Shown in pieces: positions 55,167 to 64,000 of a DNA stretch of 64,000 nt. The stretch's first letter is position 1. The number at the start of each line of letters is the position of its first letter. The notes below the pieces were generated by a model that did not search any database, was not told the origin of the DNA, and was given only the letters and a program-made list of their open reading frames with translations. Source of the DNA: Christiangramia gaetbulicola (GTDB taxonomy: Bacteria; Bacteroidota; Bacteroidia; Flavobacteriales; Flavobacteriaceae); contig NZ_QBKQ01000001.1 of the NCBI RefSeq assembly GCF_003054225.1, forward strand, positions 310,001 through 374,000, read 5' to 3'. Both the position numbers and the translations under genes were made by a program.

Positions 55167-56315
55167 TTATAAATCCACATCTCCATAGACCGGCTTTATA
55201 AAATAACCTTTTAAGAATTTTTCGGTTTCGATCTTAGATTGCAGGATCACACCTTTAGCTGAATCTTCAAGTAAAATCAGGGCCGATTGCAGCAAGGGAG
55301 CTGCGGTAGTGGTTTGAATAGCGCGAAGCCTGTACTTACCTATCTTTTGCGGCAGTATTCTTTTAGAGACTTCCAGTTTACGCCGGATCCCCTGATGATC
55401 CATACCCTCGGCAGAAGCATATAAGATGATCTGGTCCTCTTCGATATGCGGGATCGTCGCCTCCATTTTTTCCTGTAAGGCGTTTATATTATCGGGAACA
55501 TCGCCAATCACTTTTAATTGCGCATCCACCCAGGCATAGTGTCCCGGAAACCTCAGCGTTTTATAATCCAGCGACCTTACTTTTCCCGTCAAATTTTGGG
55601 GCAGGTCTGCGGCCCCACCAGAAGTGAGATCCTCTTCATAGGTCTTTCCGTTAATGATAATACTCGCTCTTTCTGAAAGGGAAGCCAGGGAAGTTTCCTT
55701 AAAATTCCGGATCACCACGGCATCTTTCAGATATTCTGTAGCTACTCCCACTGGACTCCAGGTGAACCCGTAATAATGTGGAGCCACGGCGTGTTTGGTA
55801 AGCGCACCTACTTTAAGCGCAATAGCATCTACCTTATCCACATTGAATTTTTCACAGAATTTTTGAAAAAGATGATTTCCCAGGACATCGATATAACCGG
55901 GAGCCAAACCAGTTTGTAATAAAAATCCTGTCCCGGCATCTGCCGCCAGTTTCTTTATGGTTTCGGTTTCTGAAACATATTCGGTAAGATTGGCATAATG
56001 CATTTGAAAGTCCTTCGCCAATTGAGCCATTTCTGGCGCCAGGCTTCCCGGAAGACAATCCAGAAGGATATCTCCTTTTTTCAGGGCTTTCTTTAAGTCG
56101 GTTTCGATTTTGTTTTCCGGAAGTTCAAAACACTCGATCTGAATACTTCGGGAAGATCCTTTTTTGATCCATTCTGCCATCTCCCGGGCATTGGCCAGGT
56201 TTCGGTTTAGAATAAAGATCCTGGGAATAACCTCGCTGAATTCTGCCAGCATGAGTGCAGCGGCCCGGGCGATACCCCCGGCGCCAGCAATGAATATATG
56301 ATACTGCCTGTCCAT
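55167..56315 (-). CDS. Saccharopine dehydrogenase NADP-binding-family protein
   Basis: 382 residues. An N-terminal Rossmann fold (IFIAGAGGIARAAALMLAE, residues 8-26) binds NAD(P)H. FILNRNLANAREMAEW and DILLDCLPGSLAPEMAQ continue the fold, and the C-terminal half has the saccharopine-dehydrogenase fold. The family includes lysine catabolism enzymes and carboxynorspermidine-type synthases; the specific reaction cannot be inferred. The first possible TTG start adds 16 residues and is rejected. A decayed copy of its 3' end lies about 1.5 kb downstream. Confidence 0.84.
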   Translation of the reverse strand: MDRQYHIFIAGAGGIARAAALMLAEFSEVIPRIFILNRNLANAREMAEWIKKGSSRSIQIECFELPENKIETDLKKALKKGDILLDCLPGSLAPEMAQLAKDFQMHYANLTEYVSETETIKKLAADAGTGFLLQTGLAPGYIDVLGNHLFQKFCEKFNVDKVDAIALKVGALTKHAVAPHYYGFTWSPVGVATEYLKDAVVIRNFKETSLASLSERASIIINGKTYEEDLTSGGAADLPQNLTGKVRSLDYKTLRFPGHYAWVDAQLKVIGDVPDNINALQEKMEATIPHIEEDQIILYASAEGMDHQGIRRKLEVSKRILPQKIGKYRLRAIQTTTAAPLLQSALILLEDSAKGVILQSKIETEKFLKGYFIKPVYGDVDL

Positions 56316-56431
56316 ATTTAAAGTTAAGTATTTTTCGGGCTGTATTGACTGAGGAAAAAACAAATTAATAAAGGCGCCATTATTTGTCGGACCCTCTTTG
56401 TTTATTTGTTATGAACTTCTAAATTCACAGG

Positions 56432-56917
56432 ATGAACATATTATATCTCCACGGACTCAAAAGCAAACTAAGCCCTGAAAAAAGAAAAGTACTGGAAGAA
56501 TATGGAAAGGTATTTGCGCCAGACATCAATTATGAAAATTCAAATATTCAACCTGTTGAAATTCTAAAGCAACATCGTGACACTCACTTCAATGTTGTAA
56601 TTGGTAGCAGTATGGGGGCTTTAAACGCCTTTATTATTTCTGAAAATATAGGCAGACCTGCCCTGCTATTTAATCCACCCTTGAAAAAATACAGTCAGAT
56701 AAAATTTGCATCTTATCATACTAAAGGCTTACACCCAAAGCATATTTTCCTGGGAGGAAGCGATGACATTGTAGATCCTGCCGATACCTTAAAATTCCTG
56801 GCAACCTATAAAGCTGCAGATCTTAGCATAAACTTAGACCAAAAAAATGGACATCGAATTCCTATCCATATTTTCGAGGAACAGGTTGCCCGTTTCTTTT
56901 CCAGTATTTGTCATTAA
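56432..56917 (+). CDS. YqiA/YcfP-like alpha/beta hydrolase (UPF0227)
   Basis: 161 residues, small esterase-like fold. LYLHGLKSKLS near the start, the nucleophile elbow IGSSMGALNA (Ser about 64), aspartate in GGSDDIVDP, and histidine in NGHRIPIHIF complete a triad. Similar to YqiA, a small esterase of E. coli. Substrate unknown. Divergent from the dehydrogenase gene. Confidence 0.82.
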   Translation: MNILYLHGLKSKLSPEKRKVLEEYGKVFAPDINYENSNIQPVEILKQHRDTHFNVVIGSSMGALNAFIISENIGRPALLFNPPLKKYSQIKFASYHTKGLHPKHIFLGGSDDIVDPADTLKFLATYKAADLSINLDQKNGHRIPIHIFEEQVARFFSSICH

Positions 56918-57067
56918 AACTAAATGATGTCTGTACGCCAAAGTTTAAAACGATCTATAAAAATCAATTCCCTTCCGCTGCAATATTCGATACGATCCTG
57001 ATCCCGTTTTTTTCATAAGCTTTCTGGGATTACAGTCAAAGCAAATATCCCGATGAAGTTTTTATGC

Positions 57068-57075
57068 TAAATTTG
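57068..57075 (+). promoter_or_regulatory. Candidate -7 element for the DUF2914 gene
   Basis: TAAATTTG, 17 bases before the ATG at 57093; no clear -33 box. Confidence 0.45.
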
Positions 57076-57092
57076 GCGCTACTAAATAGAGT

Positions 57093-58208
57093 ATGAAAAG
57101 AACTTTAGTAAGATATAGGAATACAGCATTTGGAAGGTTTGTTTTTCGCCATCAAAAGTACGCTCCCATTCTATTTTTTATGGGTGGTTTCATCTTTGAT
57201 ACCCTGACCTTAGGGCGAATAGATCGTGTTTATGATACAGTGGTACTTTGCTCGCATATGACCTTATTATCCATAACGCTTTATTTATTTAATACCGTGG
57301 ATGAAGACAAGTGGGAGGGTACTTTTATCGAACGTTATTCCGAATATTTACCCCTAGCCATACAGTTCTTCTTTGGCGCACTTTCAAGTGCTTTTGTCAT
57401 CTATTTTTTCAGAAGTGTGTCCATGTCTAAAACCATGTTTTTTTTCATACTGCTGGTGCTGCTCTTATTTGCGAACGAGTTTCTGAAAAAGAAGATCTCC
57501 AACAAATACCTTCAGTTCAGTGTTTATTTTTTTATCAGTTTTACCTTTTTCGCCTTTATTATTCCCACGCTGATCAAGGAAATGAATACCTTTATTTTTA
57601 TCATTTCGGGGCTTATAAGTTTGGGGTTCACGCTAGCTCTCATCATGTTTATTTACAGTTCAAGTCCAGGCACAAGAGCGGAGATAAGTCTGAAAAAACT
57701 GATCGGTCTTATTCTTTCCATCTATATAGCGATCAATGTTTTTTACTATTTCAATCTTATTCCGCCAGTGCCGCTGGCTATGGATACCGGGCTGGTGGCT
57801 CATGATGTGCGAAAAATAAATAACGAATACATCGTTACTTACGAGAAGAATCCATGGTATATATTCTGGCGTAAACATGACACCAATTTTCATCTCCAGG
57901 CAGGTGAAAGGGTTTATGTGTTCACTTCTGTTTTTGCACCAACAGCTTTAAAAAAGTCCATTTTTCACAGGTGGAAATGGTACAATCCTAAAACCAGAAA
58001 ATGGGAAGTTACCGATGACATTGATTTTGAAGTTGCCGGTGGGCGTGATCGTGGTTTCCGCGGGTATACCTTTAAAAATAATCTTAAGGAAGGCCAGTGG
58101 AAAGTTGAAGTAATTACAGAAGAGGAACTAATACTTGGGATTGTGGATTTTGAGATCAAAAACACTGCTGAACCTCATAAAGCAGGAATGGTAAAGAAAA
58201 CATTTTAA
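57093..58208 (+). CDS. DUF2914 membrane protein
   Basis: 371 residues. Seven or so transmembrane helices occupy about 25-230. The C-terminal periplasmic or cytoplasmic domain (about 240-371) is a beta-rich DUF2914 module with HRWKWYNPKTRKW, FEVAGGRDRGFRGYTFKNN and GQWKVEVITEEE. The domain combination is common in Gram-negative bacteria and remains functionally uncharacterised. No partner gene in the neighbourhood; it marks the edge of the AT-rich accessory segment. Confidence 0.86.
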   Translation: MKRTLVRYRNTAFGRFVFRHQKYAPILFFMGGFIFDTLTLGRIDRVYDTVVLCSHMTLLSITLYLFNTVDEDKWEGTFIERYSEYLPLAIQFFFGALSSAFVIYFFRSVSMSKTMFFFILLVLLLFANEFLKKKISNKYLQFSVYFFISFTFFAFIIPTLIKEMNTFIFIISGLISLGFTLALIMFIYSSSPGTRAEISLKKLIGLILSIYIAINVFYYFNLIPPVPLAMDTGLVAHDVRKINNEYIVTYEKNPWYIFWRKHDTNFHLQAGERVYVFTSVFAPTALKKSIFHRWKWYNPKTRKWEVTDDIDFEVAGGRDRGFRGYTFKNNLKEGQWKVEVITEEELILGIVDFEIKNTAEPHKAGMVKKTF

Positions 58209-58292
58209 TGCCAGTTTAAAGCGGGATTTTGTAAGGAGGGGGCAGACATTATTATTTAAATAAGCGATTTCATAAAATTATTATTCGAGCTT

Positions 58293-59147
58293 TTAATAGT
58301 CCTTTTTTTCAGGAATAACTCCTCTAACCCCGCCTCGAGGATTCTTAACATCATTATCATACCGAGGAATTATATGAATATGGCAGTGATCTACCGTTTG
58401 ACCTGCAGATTTATTGATATTTATTCCGACATTAAATCCTGATGGAGAAAGATCAATAACCAAATCTTCTTTGACCAAATTTACCAAATACCAGCAAGCA
58501 GACTGTTCTTGAAAACTCAACTCAAAGTAACTGGAAACCTTTCTTTTAGGAATAATTAGGGTATGACCATTCGAAACCGGAAATTTATCCTCTATGGCAA
58601 AAACCGTGGCTAGTTCCCCTCTTTGTTTTTTATTCTCGTTGTCAGAGAAAAAAGGCGAAATATTTTCATCTCCTATATGTAAAAACACATAATGTTGATA
58701 TTCATAAATCTCTACGAACTCATTTTCAAATAATGATTCAAATGGAAGTATTACATTACACTGGTAGGTTTCCTTTTTGTGAATTTTATGCATTCTAAAG
58801 CCTGGTCGGTCTATATCACGACGTACAGCAAAATACGCTGTGCCTCCAAATTTCAGCAACTTTGAAATGTCATTGATGACTTTAGCTTGATCCTGAGGCA
58901 AAAGGACATTCAGAACGTAAAAGCATATTATAGTGTCAAACTTGCTATTAGGATAGCTGTTGAAATAAAATGGATCGTAGCCTACAATATCTACATTCTG
59001 TTTTTTAAGAACTTCAACATCTTTACCAAAACCACAACCAAAATCTAATACCTGTCCTTTAAAAAGCCCTTTTTCTTTGAGTATTTTTCCTGGAAAAGAG
59101 ATGGTGTCTCTTTCTTTTGCCGTACAATGACTAAAGGAATTTTTCAT
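58293..59147 (-). CDS. Fusion of class I SAM methyltransferase and HIT-family domain
   Basis: 284 residues. Residues 1-150 form a SAM-dependent methyltransferase: VLDFGCGFGKD (33-43, motif I), GYDP (56-59) and YVLNVL (77-82). From memory this pattern resembles the methyltransferases annotated as DNA-phosphorothioation-associated. Residues about 178-284 form a histidine-triad (HIT) domain: NGHTLIIPKR (193-202), GFNVGININKSAGQ (237-250) and the triad HCHIHII (254-260), His256 being the expected nucleophile. HIT enzymes cleave or transfer nucleoside phosphates. The start codon overlaps the HNH gene stop by ATGA, so the two are translationally coupled. Substrates unknown. Confidence 0.88.
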   Translation of the reverse strand: MKNSFSHCTAKERDTISFPGKILKEKGLFKGQVLDFGCGFGKDVEVLKKQNVDIVGYDPFYFNSYPNSKFDTIICFYVLNVLLPQDQAKVINDISKLLKFGGTAYFAVRRDIDRPGFRMHKIHKKETYQCNVILPFESLFENEFVEIYEYQHYVFLHIGDENISPFFSDNENKKQRGELATVFAIEDKFPVSNGHTLIIPKRKVSSYFELSFQEQSACWYLVNLVKEDLVIDLSPSGFNVGININKSAGQTVDHCHIHIIPRYDNDVKNPRGGVRGVIPEKKDY

Positions 59148-60208
59148 TGTTCTAAAAAATCAAAGCCATTATTGTGGGCGGTTGTGACTAATGGTGACAA
59201 TGTGTCGAAAAACCTTTCCTGTGTAAAATCTTCTTCCGTCTTTAATCTGGGAAATATTGTGTGGTATTCCTCTTCAAATTTTTTGTTTGGTTTGAGTCTC
59301 CTAATACTGAAAAAGGCATCCTTTTGATAATCGAAAAAACGTTGAAAATACAATTCGAGATTAGGTAGTTTACTATTTTTTGAAGAATTAAAATTTGGAT
59401 CAACGGGTATTAGATTCCAAATTAAATCATGAGAAACAAATGCATATGGTATAAAATGATCAAGAGAATAATTATCAGGATCAATCAAATTTCCAGTGAA
59501 AATACAGCGCACATCTTTTTTCTGCCTGATATAAATTGTCCAAAAATTATTTCGCTGTCGAGTTAAAGAATTTCGTTTTGCCGGTTTAATTAGCTTGTTT
59601 GGAATATCAGGAACATTTGGATTTCTTACTTGTAAGAATATTGAAAGGTTCCAATAGCAGAAATCCTTTAATAGCTTTGCATGAACTTGAAAATAATCAA
59701 ACCAATCCTCATCTATGATGATTTTATGATCGTATAGTGCATAGGGTGGTTTATTTCTAAATTCCTGAGACGAAAGATAAATTACTTCTTTCTTTTTTTC
59801 TTTATACCATGGACTAAGAAACCAATGTGGAACATTCTTATCGAAATGATATAGCTTTCTTTGAACCTCTTTTGATTGTGAGGTTTTTAATTTTGTTTCT
59901 ATTTCGGTTTTCGAAAATGTTATAGGGAGATTTTCTCTTCTCTGAACGAAATTAATAGTGGACTGAATTTTATCCTGGCTACCAAATGATAATTTGAAAT
60001 AATTCACAGTATACCATGGAATAGAGATCATTTTGGCAAATAGATCAATCTTATCAACTTCACTCTTACCTTTTTCGACACAATCGAGAATTCCTAAAAA
60101 CCAATAAAACTTGTAGGTCGCAGACGTATTATTAAATATCTGGGCCAACTTTTGTATCTCAAGACCTTTATACATTGGTAACGCGTGGAGACCTATTGGC
60201 TTTCTCAT
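59144..60208 (-). CDS. HNH endonuclease domain protein
   Basis: 354 residues. The C-terminal part holds an HNH nuclease core: CIFTGNLIDPDN (235-246), DHFIPYAF (Asp250-His251), DLIWNLIPVDPN (Asn265) and NSSKNSK (Asn274, Lys277), an H-N-N version of the motif. The N-terminal ~220 residues include FNNTSATYKFYWFLGIL (25-41) and several Trp/Tyr-rich segments, an unassigned region likely to bind substrate or partner. No HTH, ATPase or methyltransferase is within it. The ATG at 60208 gives the longest frame; an internal ATG (codon 12) is possible. The methyltransferase-HIT gene follows in an ATGA overlap. The tRNA-Leu gene lies 228 bases upstream. Confidence 0.86.
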   Translation of the reverse strand: MRKPIGLHALPMYKGLEIQKLAQIFNNTSATYKFYWFLGILDCVEKGKSEVDKIDLFAKMISIPWYTVNYFKLSFGSQDKIQSTINFVQRRENLPITFSKTEIETKLKTSQSKEVQRKLYHFDKNVPHWFLSPWYKEKKKEVIYLSSQEFRNKPPYALYDHKIIIDEDWFDYFQVHAKLLKDFCYWNLSIFLQVRNPNVPDIPNKLIKPAKRNSLTRQRNNFWTIYIRQKKDVRCIFTGNLIDPDNYSLDHFIPYAFVSHDLIWNLIPVDPNFNSSKNSKLPNLELYFQRFFDYQKDAFFSIRRLKPNKKFEEEYHTIFPRLKTEEDFTQERFFDTLSPLVTTAHNNGFDFLEQ

Positions 60209-60393
60209 TTAAAATTAAAATTTGGCTGATTAAATGTAGGGAAGAAACAAAATCTTAAGATTTCTAATATAGGAAAATAATTCAAGCTACATAGAAATCC
60301 TTAAAAACTCCTAGGTTTAGAAGTTCGTTGAATTTCAAAATGGGTTGTAAGATTGCATTATTACGAAATGATATATGGATTAAAAATTAAGCA

Positions 60394-60432
60394 TAAAAAA
60401 AGCCTTGAAAATCAACAGATTAACAAGGCTTA
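60394..60432 (-). terminator. Intrinsic terminator after the tRNA pair
   Basis: Stem AAGCCTTG (60400-60407) / CAAGGCTT (60424-60431), T-tract on the minus strand. Confidence 0.85.
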
Positions 60433-60435
60433 AAG

Positions 60436-60520
60436 TACTCGGGACGGGACTTGAACCCGTACGACCATAATGGTCATTGGATTTTAAGTCCAACGTGTCT
60501 ACCAATTCCACCACCCGAGC
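60436..60520 (-). tRNA. tRNA-Leu (UAA anticodon)
   Basis: 85 bases on the minus strand with acceptor GCTCGGG/CCCGAGT, a long variable arm and TpsiC arm GGGTTCAAGTCCC. The anticodon loop CTTAAAA gives UAA. Discriminator A at 60436. No CCA is encoded. Part of a two-tRNA transcript with tRNA-Gly. Confidence 0.95.
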
Positions 60521-60535
60521 GTGGTATTTTATATG

Positions 60536-60608
60536 AGCGAAAAACGGGATTCGAACCCGCGACCTCCACCTTGGCAAGGTGGCGCTCTACCAACTGAGCT
60601 ATTTTCGC
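60536..60608 (-). tRNA. tRNA-Gly (GCC anticodon)
   Basis: 73 bases on the minus strand. Acceptor GCGAAAA/TTTTCGC, D-arm with AGCTCAGTTGGTAGAGC, anticodon loop TTGCCAA (GCC), TpsiC arm GGGTTCGAATCCC. 15 bases separate it from tRNA-Leu, so they are cotranscribed, tRNA-Gly first. Confidence 0.95.
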
Positions 60609-61165
60609 GATTTTTAAGAACATTGCAATACCGGCGATGCCTTTATTGCGGAGGCAAATTTAAGACAAATCTTATAATGGCAAAGAATTTTTTAAGAAAA
60701 AAACACGGCTAAAACTATATACTCTCAGCCTTAAGGTTTTAGTACTACACCTTTCGATTGGGAATAACTTGTTATGGGTTCAGGCTTAAAGAAATATGAA
60801 GGAGAAAGTAGGAACTAAAGAGAAATTTATACTAACGTCTACAGATCATTGACTAGCGACTAAAGTGAGATTGCTTTGCTTCGCTCGCAAAGACAACACA
60901 CCAGAAAAACTCAAAACTCCGAACTACGAACTAGGAACTGCAAACTGAGATAAGATTGCTTCGCTACGCTCGCAAAGACAACACACAAGAAATAACTCAA
61001 AACACCGAACTACAAACTACGAACTACAAACTCAGATAAGATTGCTTCGCTTCACTCGCAATGACAACACTCAAGAAAAACTCAAAACCCCGAACTCAGA
61101 TGAGATTGCTTCGCTTCGCTCGCAAAGACAACAGACTACAATAATCAATAAACAATGAGCAATGA
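60609..61165. other. 557-base noncoding stretch between tRNA-Gly and mutS
   Basis: No convincing gene is present. The right half is filled by the repeat cluster listed separately (60867-61135). The left half is unremarkable AT-rich sequence that should contain the tRNA promoter. Confidence 0.7.
60867..61135. repeat. Four-copy imperfect direct-repeat cluster with palindromic core
   Basis: A ~30-base element (core ATTGCTTCGCTTCGCTCGCA, then AAGACAACA) recurs at about 60870, 60955, 61041 and 61105, separated by 85, 86 and 64 bases. Between copies there are shorter repeats (CTACGAACTA, CAAAACTCC-type). The core can fold on itself (TTGC...GCAA with GCTTCGC/GCGAAGC-like pairs). Not CRISPR: repeats are imperfect and the spacers share sequence. 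Function unknown. Confidence 0.75.
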
Positions 61166-63781
61166 TTACTGTTTATTGTTAATTGCCAACATGCGTTTGA
61201 TCTCGTTTAGCTTCATTAAAGCTTCTACCGGAGTAAGCGTGTCTATATCTATGCCCAGTAATTCCTGTTTAAGATCTTCCAGTAATGGATCATCCAGGTT
61301 AAAGAAACTAAGCTGCATCTCGTCTTCCGCAGATTGTTTTAATACCGCCCCGGAATCTTCCATAGAGTGCGATGCCTCCAGCTTTGCGAGTATCTTGTTG
61401 GCTCTATGCAGCACCATTTGAGGCATTCCGGCCATCTTGGCTACATGTATCCCAAAACTATGCTCACTCCCTCCAGGCACAAGCTTACGCAGGAACAAGA
61501 CATTATCCTTCAACTCCTTTACCGAAACATTAAAATTCTTGATGCGGTCAAAGGTTTCGCACATCTCATTCAGTTCGTGATAATGTGTGGCGAATAAGGT
61601 CTTAGGTTTTGAAGGATGTTCGTGCAAATATTCGCTAATAGCCCAGGCAATGGAGATCCCATCATAGGTACTGGTTCCACGGCCAATTTCATCCAGCAAC
61701 ACCAGGCTGCGGTCTGAAATATTATTCAGGATGCTGGCGGTTTCATTCATCTCTACCATAAAAGTAGATTCACCCATAGAAATATTATCGCTGGCCCCTA
61801 CCCTGGTAAAGATCTTATCTACCAGGCCAATCTCGGCCGATCTCGCCGGAACAAAACTTCCCATTTGCGCCATAAGTACGATGAGGGCGGTCTGTCTTAA
61901 AATAGCCGACTTACCACTCATATTAGGCCCCGTGATCATAATGATCTGCTGCTCTTCCCTGTCCAGGTGCAGGTTATTGGTCACATAAACTTCTCCCGGG
62001 GGTAATTGCTTTTCGATCACCGGATGGCGTCCTTCTTCTATATCCAATCCGTAAGAATCTGTGATCTCGGGTTTGGAATAATTTTCGGCCTGTGCCTGCT
62101 GGGCAAACGAACATAAACAATCCAGTCTGGCTATCAATCTAGCGTTTTGTTGTACTGGATCTATATATTCAGCCATCCAGGAAACAAGTTTCCCGAATAA
62201 TTGCTGCTCCAACTGTAAGATCTTTTCTTCGGCACCAAGAATTTTCGATTCATATTCCTTAAGCTCCTCGGTGATATACCTCTCCGCATTCACCAGGGTT
62301 TGCTTACGTATCCAGGTTTCGGGAACCTTATCCTTATGAGTATTCCGAACTTCTATATAATAACCGTAAACATTATTGCTCCCGATCTTCAGAGAAGAAA
62401 TGCCCGTGGCTTCGGTCTCTCTCTGGATCATATTGTCCAGGTAATCCTTTCCGGAAAATGCGATATCTCTAAGCTCATCCAGCTCTTTGGAAAAACCTCT
62501 GGCGATCACATTTCCTTTCTGCACATTTACCGGTGCCTCCTCGCTTATACTTTCCGTGATCTTTTCCCGAAGCAGGTCGCAGGAATGTAAATTATCCCCA
62601 ATGATCTTCAGGGCTTCGTTATTGCATTTCAAGGCCAGCTCCTTTACCGGAATGATGGAGTTCAGGGAATTCCTAAGCTGATTCACTTCCCGCGGACTAA
62701 TTCTTTGCGTAGCCACTTTGGAGATCAAACGTTCCAGGTCGCTTATCTCACGAATCTGATCCTGGACATCTCCCAGGGTTTCCGGATTTTTGATAAGAAA
62801 ATCAACTACCTGCAGCCTCTTTTCGATCATTTCAGCATCCTTAAGAGGCAGGGCCAGCCAGCGCTTTAAAAGTCGGCCACCCATAGGCGAGATCGTCTTA
62901 TCTATAACATCTAAAAGGGTAACCGCATTGGCTGCTGTAGAATGATATAATTCCAGGTTTCGGATGGTAAACCTGTCCATCCAGACATATTGCTCTTCAG
63001 CGATACGGTTTATAGAACTTATATGCTGAAGCCGGTGATGCCTGGTTTCTGCCAGGTAATACAACACGGCTCCGGAAGCTATGATGCCTTCCTCCAAATG
63101 ATCTATCCCAAATCCTTTAAGCGACTTGGTCTGAAAATGCCCGTTCAGGGTTTCTTCAGCATAATCTATTTTAAAGATCCAGTCGTCCAGGTAAAAACAA
63201 TGCATGTCTTTCCCGAAACTCTCGTTGAATTCTTTCTTGTACTTCTTCTGAACCAGGATCTCACTAGGCCCGAAGTTCTGAAGTAATTTATCTATATATT
63301 CCCTGTTTCCCTGGGCACATAAAAATTCCCCGGTAGAAACATCTAAAAAGGAAACTCCCAGGTTCTTTTTTCCGAAGTGAACGGCACAAAGAAAGTTATT
63401 GGATTTGCTGCTAAGAATATCGTCATTCATCGCCACCCCGGGTGTCACCAGTTCGGTCACCCCACGTTTTACGATGGTCTTGGTCATCTTAGGATCTTCC
63501 AGCTGATCACAGATCGCCACCCGTTGACCTGCTTTTACCAGTTTTGGCAAATATGTGTTCAGCGAATGATGCGGAAAGCCGGCAAGCTCGGTTCTCTCTC
63601 CTCCATTATTTCGATTGGTAAGAACGATATTCAGGATACGGGCGGCCTTAACGGCATCTTCCCCGAAGGTTTCATAAAAATCCCCGACTCTAAACAGTAA
63701 CATGGCATCAGGATATTTAAGCTTGATGCTATTATACTGCTGCATTAACGGGGTTACCTTCTGAGATTTCTTTGCTGCCAA
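61166..63781 (-). CDS. mutS: DNA mismatch repair protein MutS
   Basis: 871 residues, full length. The mismatch-reading Phe-x-Glu motif is RVGDFYETF (F35, E37). The ATPase has Walker [10 protein letters not shown], Walker [17 protein letters not shown] and the ATPase helix-turn-helix C-terminal region. Domain layout is MutS1 type. No mutL is adjacent. The gene is followed by the repeat cluster and tRNA genes; a short membrane protein gene lies upstream on the same strand. Confidence 0.98.
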   Translation of the reverse strand: MAAKKSQKVTPLMQQYNSIKLKYPDAMLLFRVGDFYETFGEDAVKAARILNIVLTNRNNGGERTELAGFPHHSLNTYLPKLVKAGQRVAICDQLEDPKMTKTIVKRGVTELVTPGVAMNDDILSSKSNNFLCAVHFGKKNLGVSFLDVSTGEFLCAQGNREYIDKLLQNFGPSEILVQKKYKKEFNESFGKDMHCFYLDDWIFKIDYAEETLNGHFQTKSLKGFGIDHLEEGIIASGAVLYYLAETRHHRLQHISSINRIAEEQYVWMDRFTIRNLELYHSTAANAVTLLDVIDKTISPMGGRLLKRWLALPLKDAEMIEKRLQVVDFLIKNPETLGDVQDQIREISDLERLISKVATQRISPREVNQLRNSLNSIIPVKELALKCNNEALKIIGDNLHSCDLLREKITESISEEAPVNVQKGNVIARGFSKELDELRDIAFSGKDYLDNMIQRETEATGISSLKIGSNNVYGYYIEVRNTHKDKVPETWIRKQTLVNAERYITEELKEYESKILGAEEKILQLEQQLFGKLVSWMAEYIDPVQQNARLIARLDCLCSFAQQAQAENYSKPEITDSYGLDIEEGRHPVIEKQLPPGEVYVTNNLHLDREEQQIIMITGPNMSGKSAILRQTALIVLMAQMGSFVPARSAEIGLVDKIFTRVGASDNISMGESTFMVEMNETASILNNISDRSLVLLDEIGRGTSTYDGISIAWAISEYLHEHPSKPKTLFATHYHELNEMCETFDRIKNFNVSVKELKDNVLFLRKLVPGGSEHSFGIHVAKMAGMPQMVLHRANKILAKLEASHSMEDSGAVLKQSAEDEMQLSFFNLDDPLLEDLKQELLGIDIDTLTPVEALMKLNEIKRMLAINNKQ

Positions 63782-63827
63782 TTTTCCGGGATTTTAGGAT
63801 TGCTAAAGTAAAGATTAGGCGGTTTGC

Positions 63828-64000
63828 TTAAAAATTATAATCCGAAATTTTAAGGATAAGACTCCCTAAAAATAAAATGGACCAGAAGAAGGTGCGCCAC
63901 CAGTTCTTTTTAACCAGGCTGGTGGTGATCTCCTCGCAGGATTCACCGGGATTAATGGAATTGTGCAAGGGAACGAAGATCAAAAAAGTTAGTATCCAGG
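63828..64000 (-). CDS. Partial membrane protein (3' end only)
   Basis: Truncated by the window edge; only the last ~57 residues are visible (reading frame from 63998, stop at 63828-63830). The segment ends KNWWRTFFWSILFLGSLILK followed by ISDYNF, consistent with one terminal transmembrane helix, preceded by NPGESCEE. No family recognised. It lies upstream of mutS on the same strand, with 46 bases between them. Confidence 0.6.
   Translation of the reverse strand, partial: WILTFLIFVPLHNSINPGESCEEITTSLVKKNWWRTFFWSILFLGSLILKISDYNF

Noticed and set aside
58209-60436. Integration site duplicate (att) at the tRNA-Leu 3' end
   Set aside because: The 3' end of tRNA-Leu faces the HNH/methyltransferase pair, but I could not find a second copy of its last ~20 bases near 58209-58292, and no integrase gene is present. 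An insertion event remains possible but unsupported.
60867-61135. Possible CRISPR array
   Set aside because: Repeats are imperfect, spacers are similar to one another and of unequal length, and no cas genes are in the window.

Overview
The window is a gene-dense, roughly 40% GC stretch of chromosome from a marine-type member of the Bacteroidota, most likely Flavobacteriaceae. I suspect a Gramella/Christiangramia-like genome, but that is an impression from protein style and not a database result. The lineage evidence is: promoters of the TTTG/N~19/TAnnTTTG type, A-rich leaders instead of strong Shine-Dalgarno sites, several secreted or lipoprotein families largely confined to Bacteroidota (DUF5686, the DUF5117/DUF4953 metalloprotease, a MG2/TonB-plug protein, CarboxypepD_reg domains), and an LPS Kdo transferase.

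Layout. 1-5430: metK behind a clear promoter and a SAM-II type riboswitch, then an acyl-CoA dehydrogenase/ACOX4-like enzyme, a GhrA-like hydroxyacid dehydrogenase, a Usp protein and a threonine dehydratase/serine racemase. 5.6-9.2 kb: an SLC13 permease with RCK_C domains, DUF202 and DUF6122 membrane proteins, and a double-DUF302 secreted protein. 9.3-12.9 kb: a deoxynucleoside kinase, a fatty acid hydroxylase, an App1-like phosphatase and two small proteins. 12.9-19.6 kb (minus strand): membrane pyrophosphatase next to soluble pyrophosphatase, DUF5686, and the PDH E1 beta subunit. 19.9-26.6 kb (plus strand): EtfBA, bifunctional nuclease, a concentrative nucleoside transporter with an extra secreted domain, YihY/BrkB, ThyA and a TonB-C protein. 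26.6-30.7 kb: an ergothioneine pair egtB-egtD plus DUF427, CBM48 and a class V aminotransferase on the other strand that could supply the last pathway step. 30.8-41.5 kb: a 2TM protein, folA, fructosamine-kinase family, PNPOx-like, fabD, MG2/plug protein, amidohydrolase, DegT aminotransferase, waaA and two small acidic lipoproteins. 41.6-46.4 kb (minus): an XRE-S24 regulator, a P1B-4 metal ATPase with a Fur-family regulator, and small proteins. 46.5-56.4 kb: secreted zinc metalloprotease, tandem Usp, DUF429, katG, an esterase lipoprotein and a saccharopine-dehydrogenase-like enzyme, with a decayed 3' fragment of a second copy of the latter lying between katG and the esterase. 56.4-60.6 kb: YqiA-like hydrolase, DUF2914, then an AT-rich accessory pair (HNH nuclease plus methyltransferase-HIT fusion) next to tRNA-Leu and tRNA-Gly. 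60.6-64 kb: a short repeat array, mutS, and the 3' end of a membrane protein.

Most of the window is housekeeping or stress metabolism. The best candidate for an undescribed system is the translationally coupled HNH endonuclease / methyltransferase-HIT pair at 58293-60208. It is a two-component, nuclease-plus-modifier module beside tRNA genes. Both parts keep their catalytic motifs and neither has a housekeeping neighbour that explains it. Secondary points of interest are the SAM-II riboswitch with an extra hairpin, the pseudogene remnant, the ergothioneine locus, the P1B-4/Fur pair with an intergenic inverted repeat, and several intrinsic terminators whose T-tracts run directly into the next start codon.
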